Source of the DNA: an uncultured Atopobiaceae bacterium
Lineage (GTDB): Bacteria; Actinomycetota; Coriobacteriia; Coriobacteriales; Atopobiaceae
DNA: 9,385 nt
Reading direction: 5' to 3'
Assembly: GCA_947303905.1 (NCBI GenBank)
Contig: CAMYZR010000031.1
Coordinates: forward strand, 1-9,385
Shown here: positions 1 through 6,897 of the stretch, in pieces
Layout: each line of letters opens with the position of its first letter
How positions within the stretch are numbered: the stretch's first letter is position 1
The notes under the pieces: generated by a model
Seen by the model: only the letters and a program-made list of their open reading frames with translations
What the model was told of the DNA's origin: nothing
Databases searched by the model: none
Program-made: the position numbers and the translations under genes

Positions 1-610
1 AGCAGGGTGTTGCCTCCACGTGCGATGGTCTGCGCCACCATGGCAAAGGCCGCGCCCGCGCTGCTGGTCGCTGTGGTGGCGTTCTTCTGGAAGGCCTTGG
101 CAAAGTCGGAGTTGGGTCCCTCGACATGGTTGGTCGAGTTGACGAGGATCACGTTGTTGCCAAACGACTCGAGGTCCACGTATATGGGCGTGTCGCAGGA
201 GGCATCCGTGAAGAAGAACGGCTCGAAGGAGCGTTCGTGCGCGACGAGCGTCTCCCTCTGCCCGCCGCCATAGGTGGCGTCGATGCGATAGCACTTGATG
301 TCATAGTAGGCGACCTGCCTACGGCTATAGGGAGCCGTGACGCCATGGAGGTGCCCACGAGCTCGCAATAGTGGCGGTAGTTCGAGCTGGTGGCACCGAG
401 GTCGTCGAGGATGGAGACCGCGTCGACTACCTGGGAGGTCTTGGTCGCCTTGATGTCCTCGGCAATCTGGTTCTTGGCCTCTGCCTGAGGCTTGGACGTG
501 GATGCGGAGGATGCTGAGCTTGAGCTTTTCCTGCTCATGAGGCTGCGTACGAGGGTGAAGATCATCGTAAAGATGCAAATCCAAACGATCATCATGAAGA
601 AGTCATCCAT
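1..610 (-). pseudogene. Membrane-anchored GIDE-like domain protein, frameshifted, partial at left edge
   Basis: The gene starts at ATG 610 (GGAG five bases upstream) and reads 89 coherent residues: a hydrophobic N-terminal segment (residues 4-23, MIVWICIFTMIF core), a Ser/Ala-rich stretch, then ...RHYCELVGTSMA. After about position 343 that frame turns into Arg/Ser-rich noise. The adjacent minus-strand frame continues as VTAPYSRRQVAYYD, then FEPFFFTDASCDTPIYVDLE, and stays open to base 1. Joined, the pieces give the order typical of GIDE-type domains: a Gly-rich strand, an aPlSgrqvayY-like strand, then an F.l.D....v.VD strand. Losing one base near 341-346 explains the break. No slippery heptamer is visible, so mutation or assembly error is likelier than programmed shifting. 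GIDE-like domains occur in bacterial membrane proteins, often beside stress genes; no RING finger or ligase activity is visible. The gene lies 79 nt downstream of pspA on the same strand, suggesting co-transcription. The domain call is moderate and the frame break is clear. Confidence 0.6.
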
Positions 611-641
611 GGCACTCCAAGAGGGGTCGGTCCAACAGGGA

Positions 642-666
642 CGGGCCCGACGCGAGGCCGGGCCCG
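642..666 (-). other. GC hairpin in the spacer between pspA and the GIDE-like gene
   Basis: CGGGCCCG at 642-649 pairs perfectly with CGGGCCCG at 659-666 around a 9-base loop. On the gene strand it falls 23 bases after the pspA stop and 31 bases before the next ATG. No T-run follows (GTCCCTGTTGG), so it is not a good intrinsic terminator. It could stabilise the 3' end of pspA mRNA or partly attenuate the downstream gene; that role is inference. Confidence 0.5.
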
Positions 667-689
667 AAAGGTGTCACACGATAGGAGAC

Positions 690-1355
690 CTACATCCCGA
701 GCTCGGCCTTGAGGCGCTCGAGCTCGGAGTCGATCGCGGCGTTGTGCTGCATCTCGGCAAACTGCTCGTTTGCGTCGACCTCGACGCTGTTGATGTCGCC
801 ATAGGCCTCGGCGATGGACTCCTTCTCGACGATCTTGCGCTCGAGCTTGTCGAGCTTGGCGAAGGCGGAGTCGATGTTGGAGGTGTTGATCGAGGTGGCG
901 ACGTTGGTGGCGGCGTCGGCCATCTTGGCGCGGGCGATCAGGATCTGCTGGCGGGCGCGAGCCTCGTCGAGCTTCATCTTGAGGGTCTGCACCTGGTTCT
1001 TCATCTTGTCGACGTTGGCGGAAATCTCGTCATAGGACTTCTGCAGCGGCTCGATCTGGGAGTCGACGCCGACCTTGCACTCGAGTGCCTTGCGGGCGAG
1101 GTCCTCGTTGCCGGCCTTGAGGGCGAGCTTGGCCTTGTCGTTCCAGTCGGCGGACTTGGCGAGGGCATCAGCGAGCTCCTTCTGGGCCATCTTCTGGGAG
1201 CCCATGGCCTGTCCGAGTGCCTGGGTGGCCTCGTCGACGTCCTGCTCGATCTCGATGATCAGCTGCTTGACCATCTTCTCGGGATCTTCTGCCTTGTCGA
1301 TCATGTCGTTGATGTTGGCCTTGAGGATGTCAGCGATGCGAGAAAAAATAGCCAT
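690..1355 (-). CDS. pspA: Phage shock protein A (PspA/IM30/Vipp1 family)
   Basis: A 221-residue protein, close to the roughly 222 residues usual for PspA. The N-terminus (MAIFSRIADILKANINDMID) is the amphipathic membrane-binding helix, followed by the family's ...KAEDPEKMVKQL. The rest is almost wholly long charged helices (about 25-185) ending in an Ala/Glu-rich tail (...ELERLKAELGM), as expected of the ESCRT-III-like coiled-coil fold. Known role of the family: peripheral inner-membrane protein that oligomerises on damaged membrane and limits proton leakage. ATG 1355 is chosen over an in-frame ATG at 1397 because AGAAAGGTGA lies five bases upstream and the homologous sequence begins there. 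No PspF, PspB/C or LiaRS-like gene is in view, so regulation cannot be read; the 213 nt upstream hold no convincing promoter. The GIDE-like gene follows on the same strand. Family confidence is high. Confidence 0.95.
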   Translation of the reverse strand: MAIFSRIADILKANINDMIDKAEDPEKMVKQLIIEIEQDVDEATQALGQAMGSQKMAQKELADALAKSADWNDKAKLALKAGNEDLARKALECKVGVDSQIEPLQKSYDEISANVDKMKNQVQTLKMKLDEARARQQILIARAKMADAATNVATSINTSNIDSAFAKLDKLERKIVEKESIAEAYGDINSVEVDANEQFAEMQHNAAIDSELERLKAELGM

Positions 1356-1360
1356 GGTAA

Positions 1361-1370
1361 TCACCTTTCT
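1361..1370 (-). promoter_or_regulatory. Ribosome binding site of pspA
   Basis: The gene strand reads AGAAAGGTGA, with AAGGTGA complementary to the 16S rRNA tail, five bases before ATG 1355. It decides the start against the in-frame ATG 14 codons upstream, which would add residues (MSPRSFGPSRKVIT) unlike any PspA N-terminus. Confidence 0.75.
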
Positions 1371-1568
1371 GCTTGGGCCGAAAGACCTCGGACTCATACC
1401 CTTCCACTACGGCCAAGACCAAATTCGGCATGCTTCCAATGGTGAAAACATAGCATAGCCCGCCCACAGCTCACGGTGGTCTACCTGCGATGTTCGCAGA
1501 CTTTTACGGCAGCGGTACATGAGTGGCCCGCAGCGCGGAATGGTTGTTGCCACGTCAGTCCGACTGTG

Positions 1569-3590
1569 CTAGGCGACGTTGCCACAACAGTGCTCATAGG
1601 TCTTTCCGCTTCCGCAGGGACATGCCTCGTCGGCTGAGACGGGAAGCTCCCTACCGTCGGGCGCGAAGAAGCGCTTGCGACCGCTCAGGTGCTCGGTCAG
1701 CTCCTCGAGAGACCAGCCGTTGTGCTGCCAGCGTGGCAACGCGTTGTAGGCGTTGGTCACCAGGCGACCGAGGGTGTCCGGAAACGGCGTCCCCTCGCAC
1801 CCCAGCATCGCATAGAGGCGGATGAGGTCCATGGTGTCGTTGTAGTTCTCGTTCATAAGCACGACCGAGACGATCACCGAACGAGCGAAGAGATCGGCAA
1901 ACTCATAGTCGTCCTCCTGGTCGGGGATGTGCCGGTCCACAAAGGCACGCAGGTCGCGTAGGGCCTTGGTCTCAAGCAAAGCCTGTATGGGCTCGTCGTC
2001 GAGCATGCCCTTGGGTAGCTCGTGCGGTGGGCAGTCGTCCTTGGCCTGCAGGAGGGACAGGCGCAGGCGTTGCAGCTCGTTCTCCTTATCGGAAAGGCGC
2101 TGCGCGAACTCTCGCTCGTCCTCGATGGTCAGGGCGAGCACGGCTGGGTCCTCGTCTTGGCCGGTCGAGCGTGGGATGACGAGGCGCTCGGCATAGCTCT
2201 CGCGTGCCACGCGTGCCAGGGCGCTCTCGTCGGAGATCTCGACGGAGATCACGTAGTCGGTCCCGTCGTGCTGCCAGAGGGCATAGCCATCACGCGAGGC
2301 GCAGGTGGAGAGTGCGGAGAGGGCTTCCTCGTACTGGCCACGCTCAAGCGGGTCGTCCACCACGCGGCTGTAGAGCTCATGGGCCTTTGAGACGCTGATG
2401 ATGCCGCACATCGTTGCCAGTCCTGACGCGCTTGCCGCGGCAATCCGCAGACGCTCGCGGGCGTGCGCGATGGCCTCGACGTCTATCTGGGACATGAGCG
2501 AGGCGACCTCTGGCGGCATCCAGGCGAGCAGCGACGCGCCCTCATGGATGAAGAAGACCTGTGGCTCGAGGGGATAGAGGCCGTGTGATCCCGATGGCGT
2601 GAGGCCGTCGAGCGAGTAGGGGTTGGTGTACATCAGATGGCGCATGAGGTCGAACTGCGACTGCTCGCACCACATGAGGGCAAACTCGAGGTCGTGCTTC
2701 TGCTGGGGCATCCTCTCGGCGAGCCAGTGGGCCAGTCGTCCGTGGGGAAGGTCGGGCACCTCCCCCTCGCCCATGACCAGCTGGGCGATGTCGCAAAGCC
2801 ACTCGTCGTCGAGAAGGGTGAGGCCCTCTTCGAGCGTGACGGGCAGCTCGCTGGCCTCGATCGACCGGGCCTCCATGGATTGCCGGAAGCTCCCATCGCC
2901 AAGCGCCATTGCGTCGCTGTGCGTCTGGCGCTTGGTGCGGCGATCCTCTCCGTCAAGACCGGCCAGGGGGCCTTGGTGGTAACCGGGGGCGCAGGCTTGA
3001 GCGTCGGCAGCGCGACGCGCCTCCTCAGCCGCTCGTCTCTTCTGCCAGGCGCGCGCACGCTCATAGAGGACGTGTCCGTCTGTGGTGGGTTTCTCGTCCC
3101 CGCGTGCGGCCAGCTTCTCGCGCAGGCTGCAGGCAAAGGACGCGGGAACGGTGCCCAGCACCGCGAAGGGTGGCAGGGCGACGATGGTGCCCATGAGGGG
3201 AATCAGGGCGCAACGCAGCTCGAGCACCTCGTCCGTGGGGGGAAGCTCCACGTCTGAGGGCATGTCCACCACGTAGACCCCCGTGTCATGAAGCAGCGTG
3301 ATGGTGCCGGCGTCTTGCTCCTCGACGAAGAGCGAACCGTACAGGACGCCCTCGAGGCCTTGTGCCACCGCCAGGTGGGGTGCGCTCAGGTGCTCGGGGT
3401 TCTCGCGGACGAACTCCTCCAGAAGCGAGGTGTGCTGCCAAAGGTAGCGTAGTACCAGATGCTGGCGGAGCATGCGCTCCTCGTCGCTTTGGGTCGGATC
3501 CTCCCTGACGAGGTGCTGGCGGTCATTGACATAGCGGACCAGCGCGTCGAGCGTGTCCGCCAAAACCCGTTGCTGTGCCTTGAGGCTCAT
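1569..3590 (-). CDS. Uncharacterised 673-residue protein with C-terminal SEC-C metal-binding motif
   Basis: The last 17 residues contain CPCGSGKTYEHCCG (657-670), a complete SEC-C motif (C-x-C-x8-C-C; Cys657, 659, 668, 669), which binds zinc in SecA and many unrelated proteins. The remaining 650 residues match no family I recognise. Visible: a helical N-terminus with HLVLRYLWQHTSLLEEF (44-60), a hydrophobic beta-rich stretch at 95-155, a charged Arg/Ala linker (178-198), an acidic mixed alpha region (245-480), a short coiled-coil-like helix near 488-518 and a final helical segment before the zinc motif. There is no signal peptide or membrane span, so it is probably cytosolic. ATG 3590 follows AAGGGGAT closely. 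The gene is isolated from sngC by 259 nt and a strong hairpin, and from pspA by 213 nt, so it is probably its own unit. SEC-C tails often mark protein or RNA binding modules; no activity should be assumed. The gene is certain, the function unknown. Confidence 0.85.
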   Translation of the reverse strand: MSLKAQQRVLADTLDALVRYVNDRQHLVREDPTQSDEERMLRQHLVLRYLWQHTSLLEEFVRENPEHLSAPHLAVAQGLEGVLYGSLFVEEQDAGTITLLHDTGVYVVDMPSDVELPPTDEVLELRCALIPLMGTIVALPPFAVLGTVPASFACSLREKLAARGDEKPTTDGHVLYERARAWQKRRAAEEARRAADAQACAPGYHQGPLAGLDGEDRRTKRQTHSDAMALGDGSFRQSMEARSIEASELPVTLEEGLTLLDDEWLCDIAQLVMGEGEVPDLPHGRLAHWLAERMPQQKHDLEFALMWCEQSQFDLMRHLMYTNPYSLDGLTPSGSHGLYPLEPQVFFIHEGASLLAWMPPEVASLMSQIDVEAIAHARERLRIAAASASGLATMCGIISVSKAHELYSRVVDDPLERGQYEEALSALSTCASRDGYALWQHDGTDYVISVEISDESALARVARESYAERLVIPRSTGQDEDPAVLALTIEDEREFAQRLSDKENELQRLRLSLLQAKDDCPPHELPKGMLDDEPIQALLETKALRDLRAFVDRHIPDQEDDYEFADLFARSVIVSVVLMNENYNDTMDLIRLYAMLGCEGTPFPDTLGRLVTNAYNALPRWQHNGWSLEELTEHLSGRKRFFAPDGRELPVSADEACPCGSGKTYEHCCGNVA

Positions 3591-3716
3591 AGATCCCCTT
3601 TCGTCGTGTCGTGGGGTAGAGCCTATGAAACGAAGGTTGCGTCAAGGTAGGTGTCCGGTAGGCGCATGCTTGCCACAAGCTCGCACGAAAGTCCTTTTGC
3701 GCAGCTATCTGGCACG

Positions 3717-3729
3717 CCAACATAGTTGG
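3717..3729. repeat. Small inverted repeat upstream of the SEC-C gene
   Basis: CCAAC-ATA-GTTGG is a perfect 5-bp inverted repeat with a 3-base centre, about 127 nt upstream of the SEC-C start codon in a spacer that should hold that gene's promoter. A TTGACG box (minus strand, about 3640) lies between it and the gene but has no good -10 partner. It could be an operator, but 5 bp is short enough to be chance. Confidence 0.2.
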
Positions 3730-3803
3730 TTTTCGAAAAAGGCTGCCCTGCGAGCATGGGCGATTCCACAGCTCGTACACGTACTTGCACCGTAAGGGAG
3801 AGG

Positions 3804-3844
3804 TCGCAGGCGGCGGGACAGACGTTTCGTCCCGCCGCCTGCGA
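3804..3844 (-). terminator. Strong hairpin just after sngC, probable terminator
   Basis: TCGCAGGCGGCGGGAC (3804-3819) and GTCCCGCCGCCTGCGA (3829-3844) pair perfectly over 16 bp around a 9-base loop, starting five bases after the sngC stop codon. On the gene strand the 3' flank is CCTCTCCCTTACGG, pyrimidine-rich but without a true T-run, so termination may be partial or the hairpin may mainly protect the mRNA 3' end. It separates the sng unit from the SEC-C gene. Confidence 0.6.
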
Positions 3845-3849
3845 GATCG

Positions 3850-6222
3850 CTAGTCTTCGAGCAGGGGGGCAGTCCACTGGTATATGCGGTCGAGCATGCC
3901 ATCGATGTCGAGCGTGCCGTAGGCGAAGCCCTTGCGTACCAACTCGTCGGGGACAAAGCCGTCGTACTTGTCAAAGTAGGGAGTCTCGCCGGGATAGAGC
4001 AGCTCCATGGGATCGATGGGCTTGTTGGCCTCCTCGCGCAGGACCTCGTAGAAGGTCCCCTCGTCTGCCTCCATGGTGAACTTCATGAAGTACGGCCGTG
4101 CAGGATCGAGGCGCTTGAGGCCGAGCTGGTCCGCACAACGGATCTTGAGGAAGCGCTCCAGTGCCAAGAATGCATACGTTCCAAGCCACGGCAGCAGGCA
4201 CCACACCTTGCCGCCCAGGCAGATGAGGGGCTTGTCCGTGAGATGGGCGTTTGCTGCGACATGACGCGCCTGGGCGAGGCGCGCACGCGCGTTGTCCATG
4301 AGGTAGGGGTAGTCGCGTCCCTCGCGAAGCGCCGTGCGCATGCGTTCGAGCACGTGGGTGTTGATGTCGCCCGGGCATTCGCCAAAGTAGGCGGGAACCT
4401 TGCCCTTTACCTTGGTGGCCTCGATGAGGTGACGCTTGTGGTCTATCTCCTCCACGATCCACACGTGGCCGGCCAGGGCAATGCGCTCACCCACGGGTGG
4501 CGGCTGCACGATGGTGCCAAGCTCCTGGGACTCGGAGCGCACCGTGTACTCCTCGTTCTCCTGGAAGACGGCGTAGAACTTGAAGTTGTTGGTTATGCGC
4601 TCGCCGGCAAGGCCCACGATGAGCCCGCCCGACTCGGTGCGCTCGATGTGGTCCTTCTCGAGCAGGAACCTCAGCAGCACGCGGTAGTCGTCCAGGCTCA
4701 CGCGATGGAATGGCGTGAGCGTGAGCACGCGCTCCGCAAGGGCGTTGGGGGCAAGCTCGCCGCAGCTGGCAAGGGTCGCCATGGTCTGGTGATAGAGCAG
4801 GCTGTAGGGAAGGCCGTCGAGGCTGGGCGGCTCGACCCAGTGCTCCTCGAGGTAGAGCTGCACCAATGCGATGCCCTGCAGGAGCTTCCAGGGGATGGTC
4901 TCAGGCAGCAGAGAGCGCGGCTCGGGCTCGTCCTCGCGCATGACGAACCACATCTCGGGTGGCTGGTCGCGCCTGCCCGTGCGTCCCATGCGCTGCAGGA
5001 AGGACGAGACGGTGAAGGGCGCGTCAATCTGGAAGGCGCGCTCGAGACGTCCGAGGTCGAAGCCCAGCTCCAGGGTGGCGGTGGTAACCGTGGTCATCGT
5101 GTTTTCCTCGTCGCGCATGAGGTCCTCTGCGGTCATGCGGAAGCTCGAGGAGAGATTGCCGTGATGGATGAGAAAGCGGTCGGGCTCGTTTCGGGCCTCG
5201 CAGTACTGCCTGAGCGTGGTGGTGACCGCCTCGCACTCCTCGCGCGAGTTCACGAACACGAGGCACTTGTGGCCACGGGTGTGCTCGAAGACGTATCCTA
5301 CGCCGGGGTCGGCCCCGCTCGGTGCCGTGTCCGTTGGCGTCTCGGGAGCGGGAAGTCCCAGCTGCGTGTCAGAGGTTTCCGCATCGACAGGGCGCTCGTC
5401 TCGTGCGGGAATCCTCTGCGTGGTCGCAGGGGCGAGTGGCGCCTCGTAGGTTGGCTCGGTCGACGCGGGGCCGGGGCTGGCGTCCTGCCGGCCCCTGTGG
5501 ATGCGCTCGGGCGCCTGCGGGCCGGTGGTGTAGAAGTGCTCCATAGACACGCGCCAGCGCTGTCCCTTCACCTGGATGCGCGGGATTACGCAGTTGCGCC
5601 CCGTACCAGCCGAAAGGTAGCGTCCCGTGAGCTCTGGGTCGCCAATGGTGGCCGAGAGCCCGATGCGCCTGGGGTTGACGCCCGCGAGGCGGGAGAGGCG
5701 CTCGATGCAGCAGAGGGTCTGTCCGCCACGGTCCCCGCGCATGAGCGAATGGACCTCGTCAATCACCACAAAGCGAAGGTCGCCAAAGAGGTGGGCGATG
5801 GCGCTGTGGCGGTGGAGCAGCAGCGCCTCAAGTGACTCGGGCGTGATCTGGAGGATGCCCGAGGGGTGTTTGAGCAGGCGTGCCTTATGCGATTGCGCCA
5901 CATCGCCATGCCAGTGCCAGACGGGGATGTGGGCCTCGGCGCAGAGGTCGTTCAGCCGCATGAACTGGTCGTTGATCAAGGCCTTGAGCGGACCAACGTA
6001 GAGCGCCCCCACCGACGACGGCGGGTCCTCGTCAAAGAGGCTGAGGATGGGGAAGAACGCGGCCTCCGTCTTGCCAGATGCCGTCGACGCCGTCAGCAGG
6101 ACGTTGTCATCGGTCTCGAAGATGGCCTCGCCGGCTGCGACCTGTATGGCGCGCAGCTGCTCCCACTCGTGGTCATAGATGAAGTCCTGCACAAAGGGTG
6201 CGTAGCGGTCGAAGACGTCCAT
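3850..6222 (-). CDS. sngC: Lhr/BrxHI-like superfamily 2 DNA helicase, SngC-type
   Basis: A 790-residue DExH helicase. Visible motifs: Walker A/motif I ASTASGKT (45-52), motif Ia near GPLKALINDQ (77-86), TPES (127-130), motif II DEVH (155-158), motif III SAT (190-192), motif V TATLELGFDLG (381-391) and motif VI QRMGRTGRR (410-418), so the ATPase core looks intact. A Pro/Thr-rich stretch (about 235-310) links the two RecA domains. From about 440 onward comes a winged-helix-like and Lhr-type C-terminal region. Related helicases sit in BREX type 2 (BrxHI) and in Shango (TerB protein, ATPase, helicase). The expected role is ATP-driven translocation or unwinding of nucleic acid, probably phage DNA, in the cytosol. 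ATG 6222 follows GGGGAGGG. It lies 86 nt below the XRE gene and ends at a strong hairpin. Helicase call is very sure; the Shango assignment rests on the neighbours. Confidence 0.9.
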   Translation of the reverse strand: MDVFDRYAPFVQDFIYDHEWEQLRAIQVAAGEAIFETDDNVLLTASTASGKTEAAFFPILSLFDEDPPSSVGALYVGPLKALINDQFMRLNDLCAEAHIPVWHWHGDVAQSHKARLLKHPSGILQITPESLEALLLHRHSAIAHLFGDLRFVVIDEVHSLMRGDRGGQTLCCIERLSRLAGVNPRRIGLSATIGDPELTGRYLSAGTGRNCVIPRIQVKGQRWRVSMEHFYTTGPQAPERIHRGRQDASPGPASTEPTYEAPLAPATTQRIPARDERPVDAETSDTQLGLPAPETPTDTAPSGADPGVGYVFEHTRGHKCLVFVNSREECEAVTTTLRQYCEARNEPDRFLIHHGNLSSSFRMTAEDLMRDEENTMTTVTTATLELGFDLGRLERAFQIDAPFTVSSFLQRMGRTGRRDQPPEMWFVMREDEPEPRSLLPETIPWKLLQGIALVQLYLEEHWVEPPSLDGLPYSLLYHQTMATLASCGELAPNALAERVLTLTPFHRVSLDDYRVLLRFLLEKDHIERTESGGLIVGLAGERITNNFKFYAVFQENEEYTVRSESQELGTIVQPPPVGERIALAGHVWIVEEIDHKRHLIEATKVKGKVPAYFGECPGDINTHVLERMRTALREGRDYPYLMDNARARLAQARHVAANAHLTDKPLICLGGKVWCLLPWLGTYAFLALERFLKIRCADQLGLKRLDPARPYFMKFTMEADEGTFYEVLREEANKPIDPMELLYPGETPYFDKYDGFVPDELVRKGFAYGTLDIDGMLDRIYQWTAPLLED

Positions 6223-6251
6223 GGGTGCCCTCCCCAGAGGCCATGAGATGA

Positions 6252-6268
6252 ATCATATGCCTGATATG
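6252..6268 (-). promoter_or_regulatory. Inverted repeat overlapping a -10-like box ahead of sngC
   Basis: In the 86-nt spacer between the XRE gene and sngC the gene strand reads CATATCAGGCATATG (6268-6254), an inverted repeat with CATAT and ATATG arms and a 5-base centre. The right arm overlaps TATGAT (6257-6252), a five-of-six match to a -10 box about 30 nt before the sngC ATG. No -35 box is found 17 bases upstream. It could be an operator by which the adjacent XRE protein controls sngC; this is inference from position and symmetry only. Confidence 0.3.
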
Positions 6269-6308
6269 GTACCTGCTGGGGCGGACGGGAAGCAGCGGAT
6301 AGTCGGTG

Positions 6309-6566
6309 TTATTTGCTGCGCTTGTGGGTGCTTCCCAGCTCGCGCTGCTGGTCGTACTCCTCTTGGGTGACGTAGTCGATGAGGTCACCAGGCTTGCACT
6401 TGAGCACCTCGCACATGGCCTCAAGCGTGGAAAAGCGTACGCCGCGAATCTTCCCGTTTTTGATGTTGGAGAGGTTGACGGTGGATGTGCCAATTAAAGC
6501 TGCAAGCTCTGTCGAACTAATCTTGCGCTCTGCCATAACGCGGTCAAGTCTCATGACAATTGGCAT
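6309..6566 (-). CDS. Small XRE/Cro-CI family HTH regulator
   Basis: An 85-residue, nearly all-HTH protein. The segment from about 5 to 66 has the layout of the HTH_26 (YozG-like) group: MAERKISSTELAALIG (11-26, helices 1-2), TSTVNLSNIKNGK (27-39, recognition helix), FSTLEAMCEVLKC (45-57), KPGDLIDYV (58-66). The last 19 residues are polar with a basic tail, and there is no effector or protease domain. The family binds short palindromes as dimers and usually represses its own promoter. ATG 6566 follows AGGAGGG by seven to eight bases. The 5' third of the gene and its leader are AT-rich with codons such as TTA, AGA and CCA, while the 3' end is GC-rich like its neighbours. It sits between sngB and sngC on their strand, so local control of the sng genes is the obvious hypothesis. 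Family sure, target inferred. Confidence 0.9.
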   Translation of the reverse strand: MPIVMRLDRVMAERKISSTELAALIGTSTVNLSNIKNGKIRGVRFSTLEAMCEVLKCKPGDLIDYVTQEEYDQQRELGSTHKRSK

Positions 6567-6656
6567 CTGTCATCCCTCCTAAACTTCACCCATGTTAAAA
6601 GATTCGAATGTATCTTTCCATCTTTTTTAGATTAGTTATCACGCACAAATGATTCA

Positions 6657-6672
6657 AGAATTTATAAGTTCT
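6657..6672. promoter_or_regulatory. Imperfect 16-bp palindrome, candidate operator of the XRE gene
   Basis: Plus strand AGAATTTATAAGTTCT is symmetric in 14 of 16 positions (AGAA-n-TTATAA-n-TTCT). Lying 91 bases or more before the XRE start and overlapping a possible -10 box (TATAGA, 6675-6670), it has the size and position of an autoregulatory operator. Binding by the XRE protein is inference. Confidence 0.35.
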
Positions 6673-6701
6673 ATACCCAGAATCCATTAGATAACTGTCA
6701 A
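6670..6701 (-). promoter_or_regulatory. Possible promoter of the XRE gene
   Basis: The gene strand has a consensus TTGACA (6701-6696) followed by TATAGA (6675-6670) inside the AT-rich spacer. The gap between them is 20 bases, longer than the usual 16-18, so the pair is weak as a sigma-70-type promoter unless aided. It is the best pairing I see upstream of the XRE gene. Confidence 0.3.
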
Positions 6702-6868
6702 CTCGTCGAGACCCATCAATTCGATGCCGGGCGGCTTCTCTTGGACTGCAAAACGGGGTGATGCCCTACTGGATTAGAGTCTACACCTGCGAGAATGCAG
6801 TAATTCTTAATTTACCTTAACTGTCAAGCGTCCGCATGACGCCATGCCTGAAATGTTTCAACTGTCAC
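6692..6868. repeat. Three copies of a TTGACAGTTA-like motif
   Basis: On the gene strand TTGACAGTTA occurs at 6827-6818 and identically at 6701-6692, with a third form GTGACAGTTG at 6868-6859. All share TGACAGTT in one orientation. Spacings between copies are 126 and 41 bases, near whole helical turns, which would place them on one DNA face. They may be stacked -35 boxes or binding sites for a regulator; TTGACA alone explains six of the ten bases. Confidence 0.4.
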
Positions 6869-6897
6869 ATGAGGCCTGTGAGTCAGGTGCGTTATGG

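Larger units (their letters stand above)
6567..6897. other. 331-nt AT-rich non-coding spacer between sngB and the XRE gene
   Basis: No credible ORF on either strand. GC is about 30% at 6601-6660 and 37% at 6661-6720, against about 65% in a sampled sngB line. It contains three related TGACAGTT motifs, an imperfect palindrome at 6657-6672, a perfect ATTCGAAT at 6602-6609 and an A/T run at 6622-6629. No clear intrinsic terminator follows sngB. The likely job is to carry the promoter and operators for the XRE gene; a small RNA cannot be excluded. The composition break suggests a piece of separate origin. Confidence 0.7.

Noticed and set aside
492..1445. Plus-strand open frame of 317 codons
   Set aside because: Antisense to pspA and to the start of the GIDE-like gene; its Leu/Gly/Asp-rich repeats mirror the coiled-coil codons of PspA.
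1440..1470. TATGCT/TATGTT as the -10 box of a pspA promoter (minus strand)
   Set aside because: No acceptable -35 hexamer 16-18 bases upstream, and no sigma-54 type GG/GC pair was seen.
1485..1499. Hairpin CTGCGA-TGT-TCGCAG followed by ACTTTTA on the plus strand
   Set aside because: As a terminator it would serve plus-strand transcription, but no plus-strand gene is present; the stem is only 6 bp and has no T-run on the gene strand.
4243..5835. Plus-strand open frame of 530 codons
   Set aside because: Lies wholly opposite the helicase, whose motifs are clear; the product is Val/Leu/Gly-biased with no recognisable domain, typical of an antisense frame in high-GC DNA.
6567..6897. CRISPR array or insertion-sequence ends in the spacer
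   Set aside because: Only three short, unevenly spaced motif copies; no regular repeats, no terminal inverted repeats flanking a transposase.
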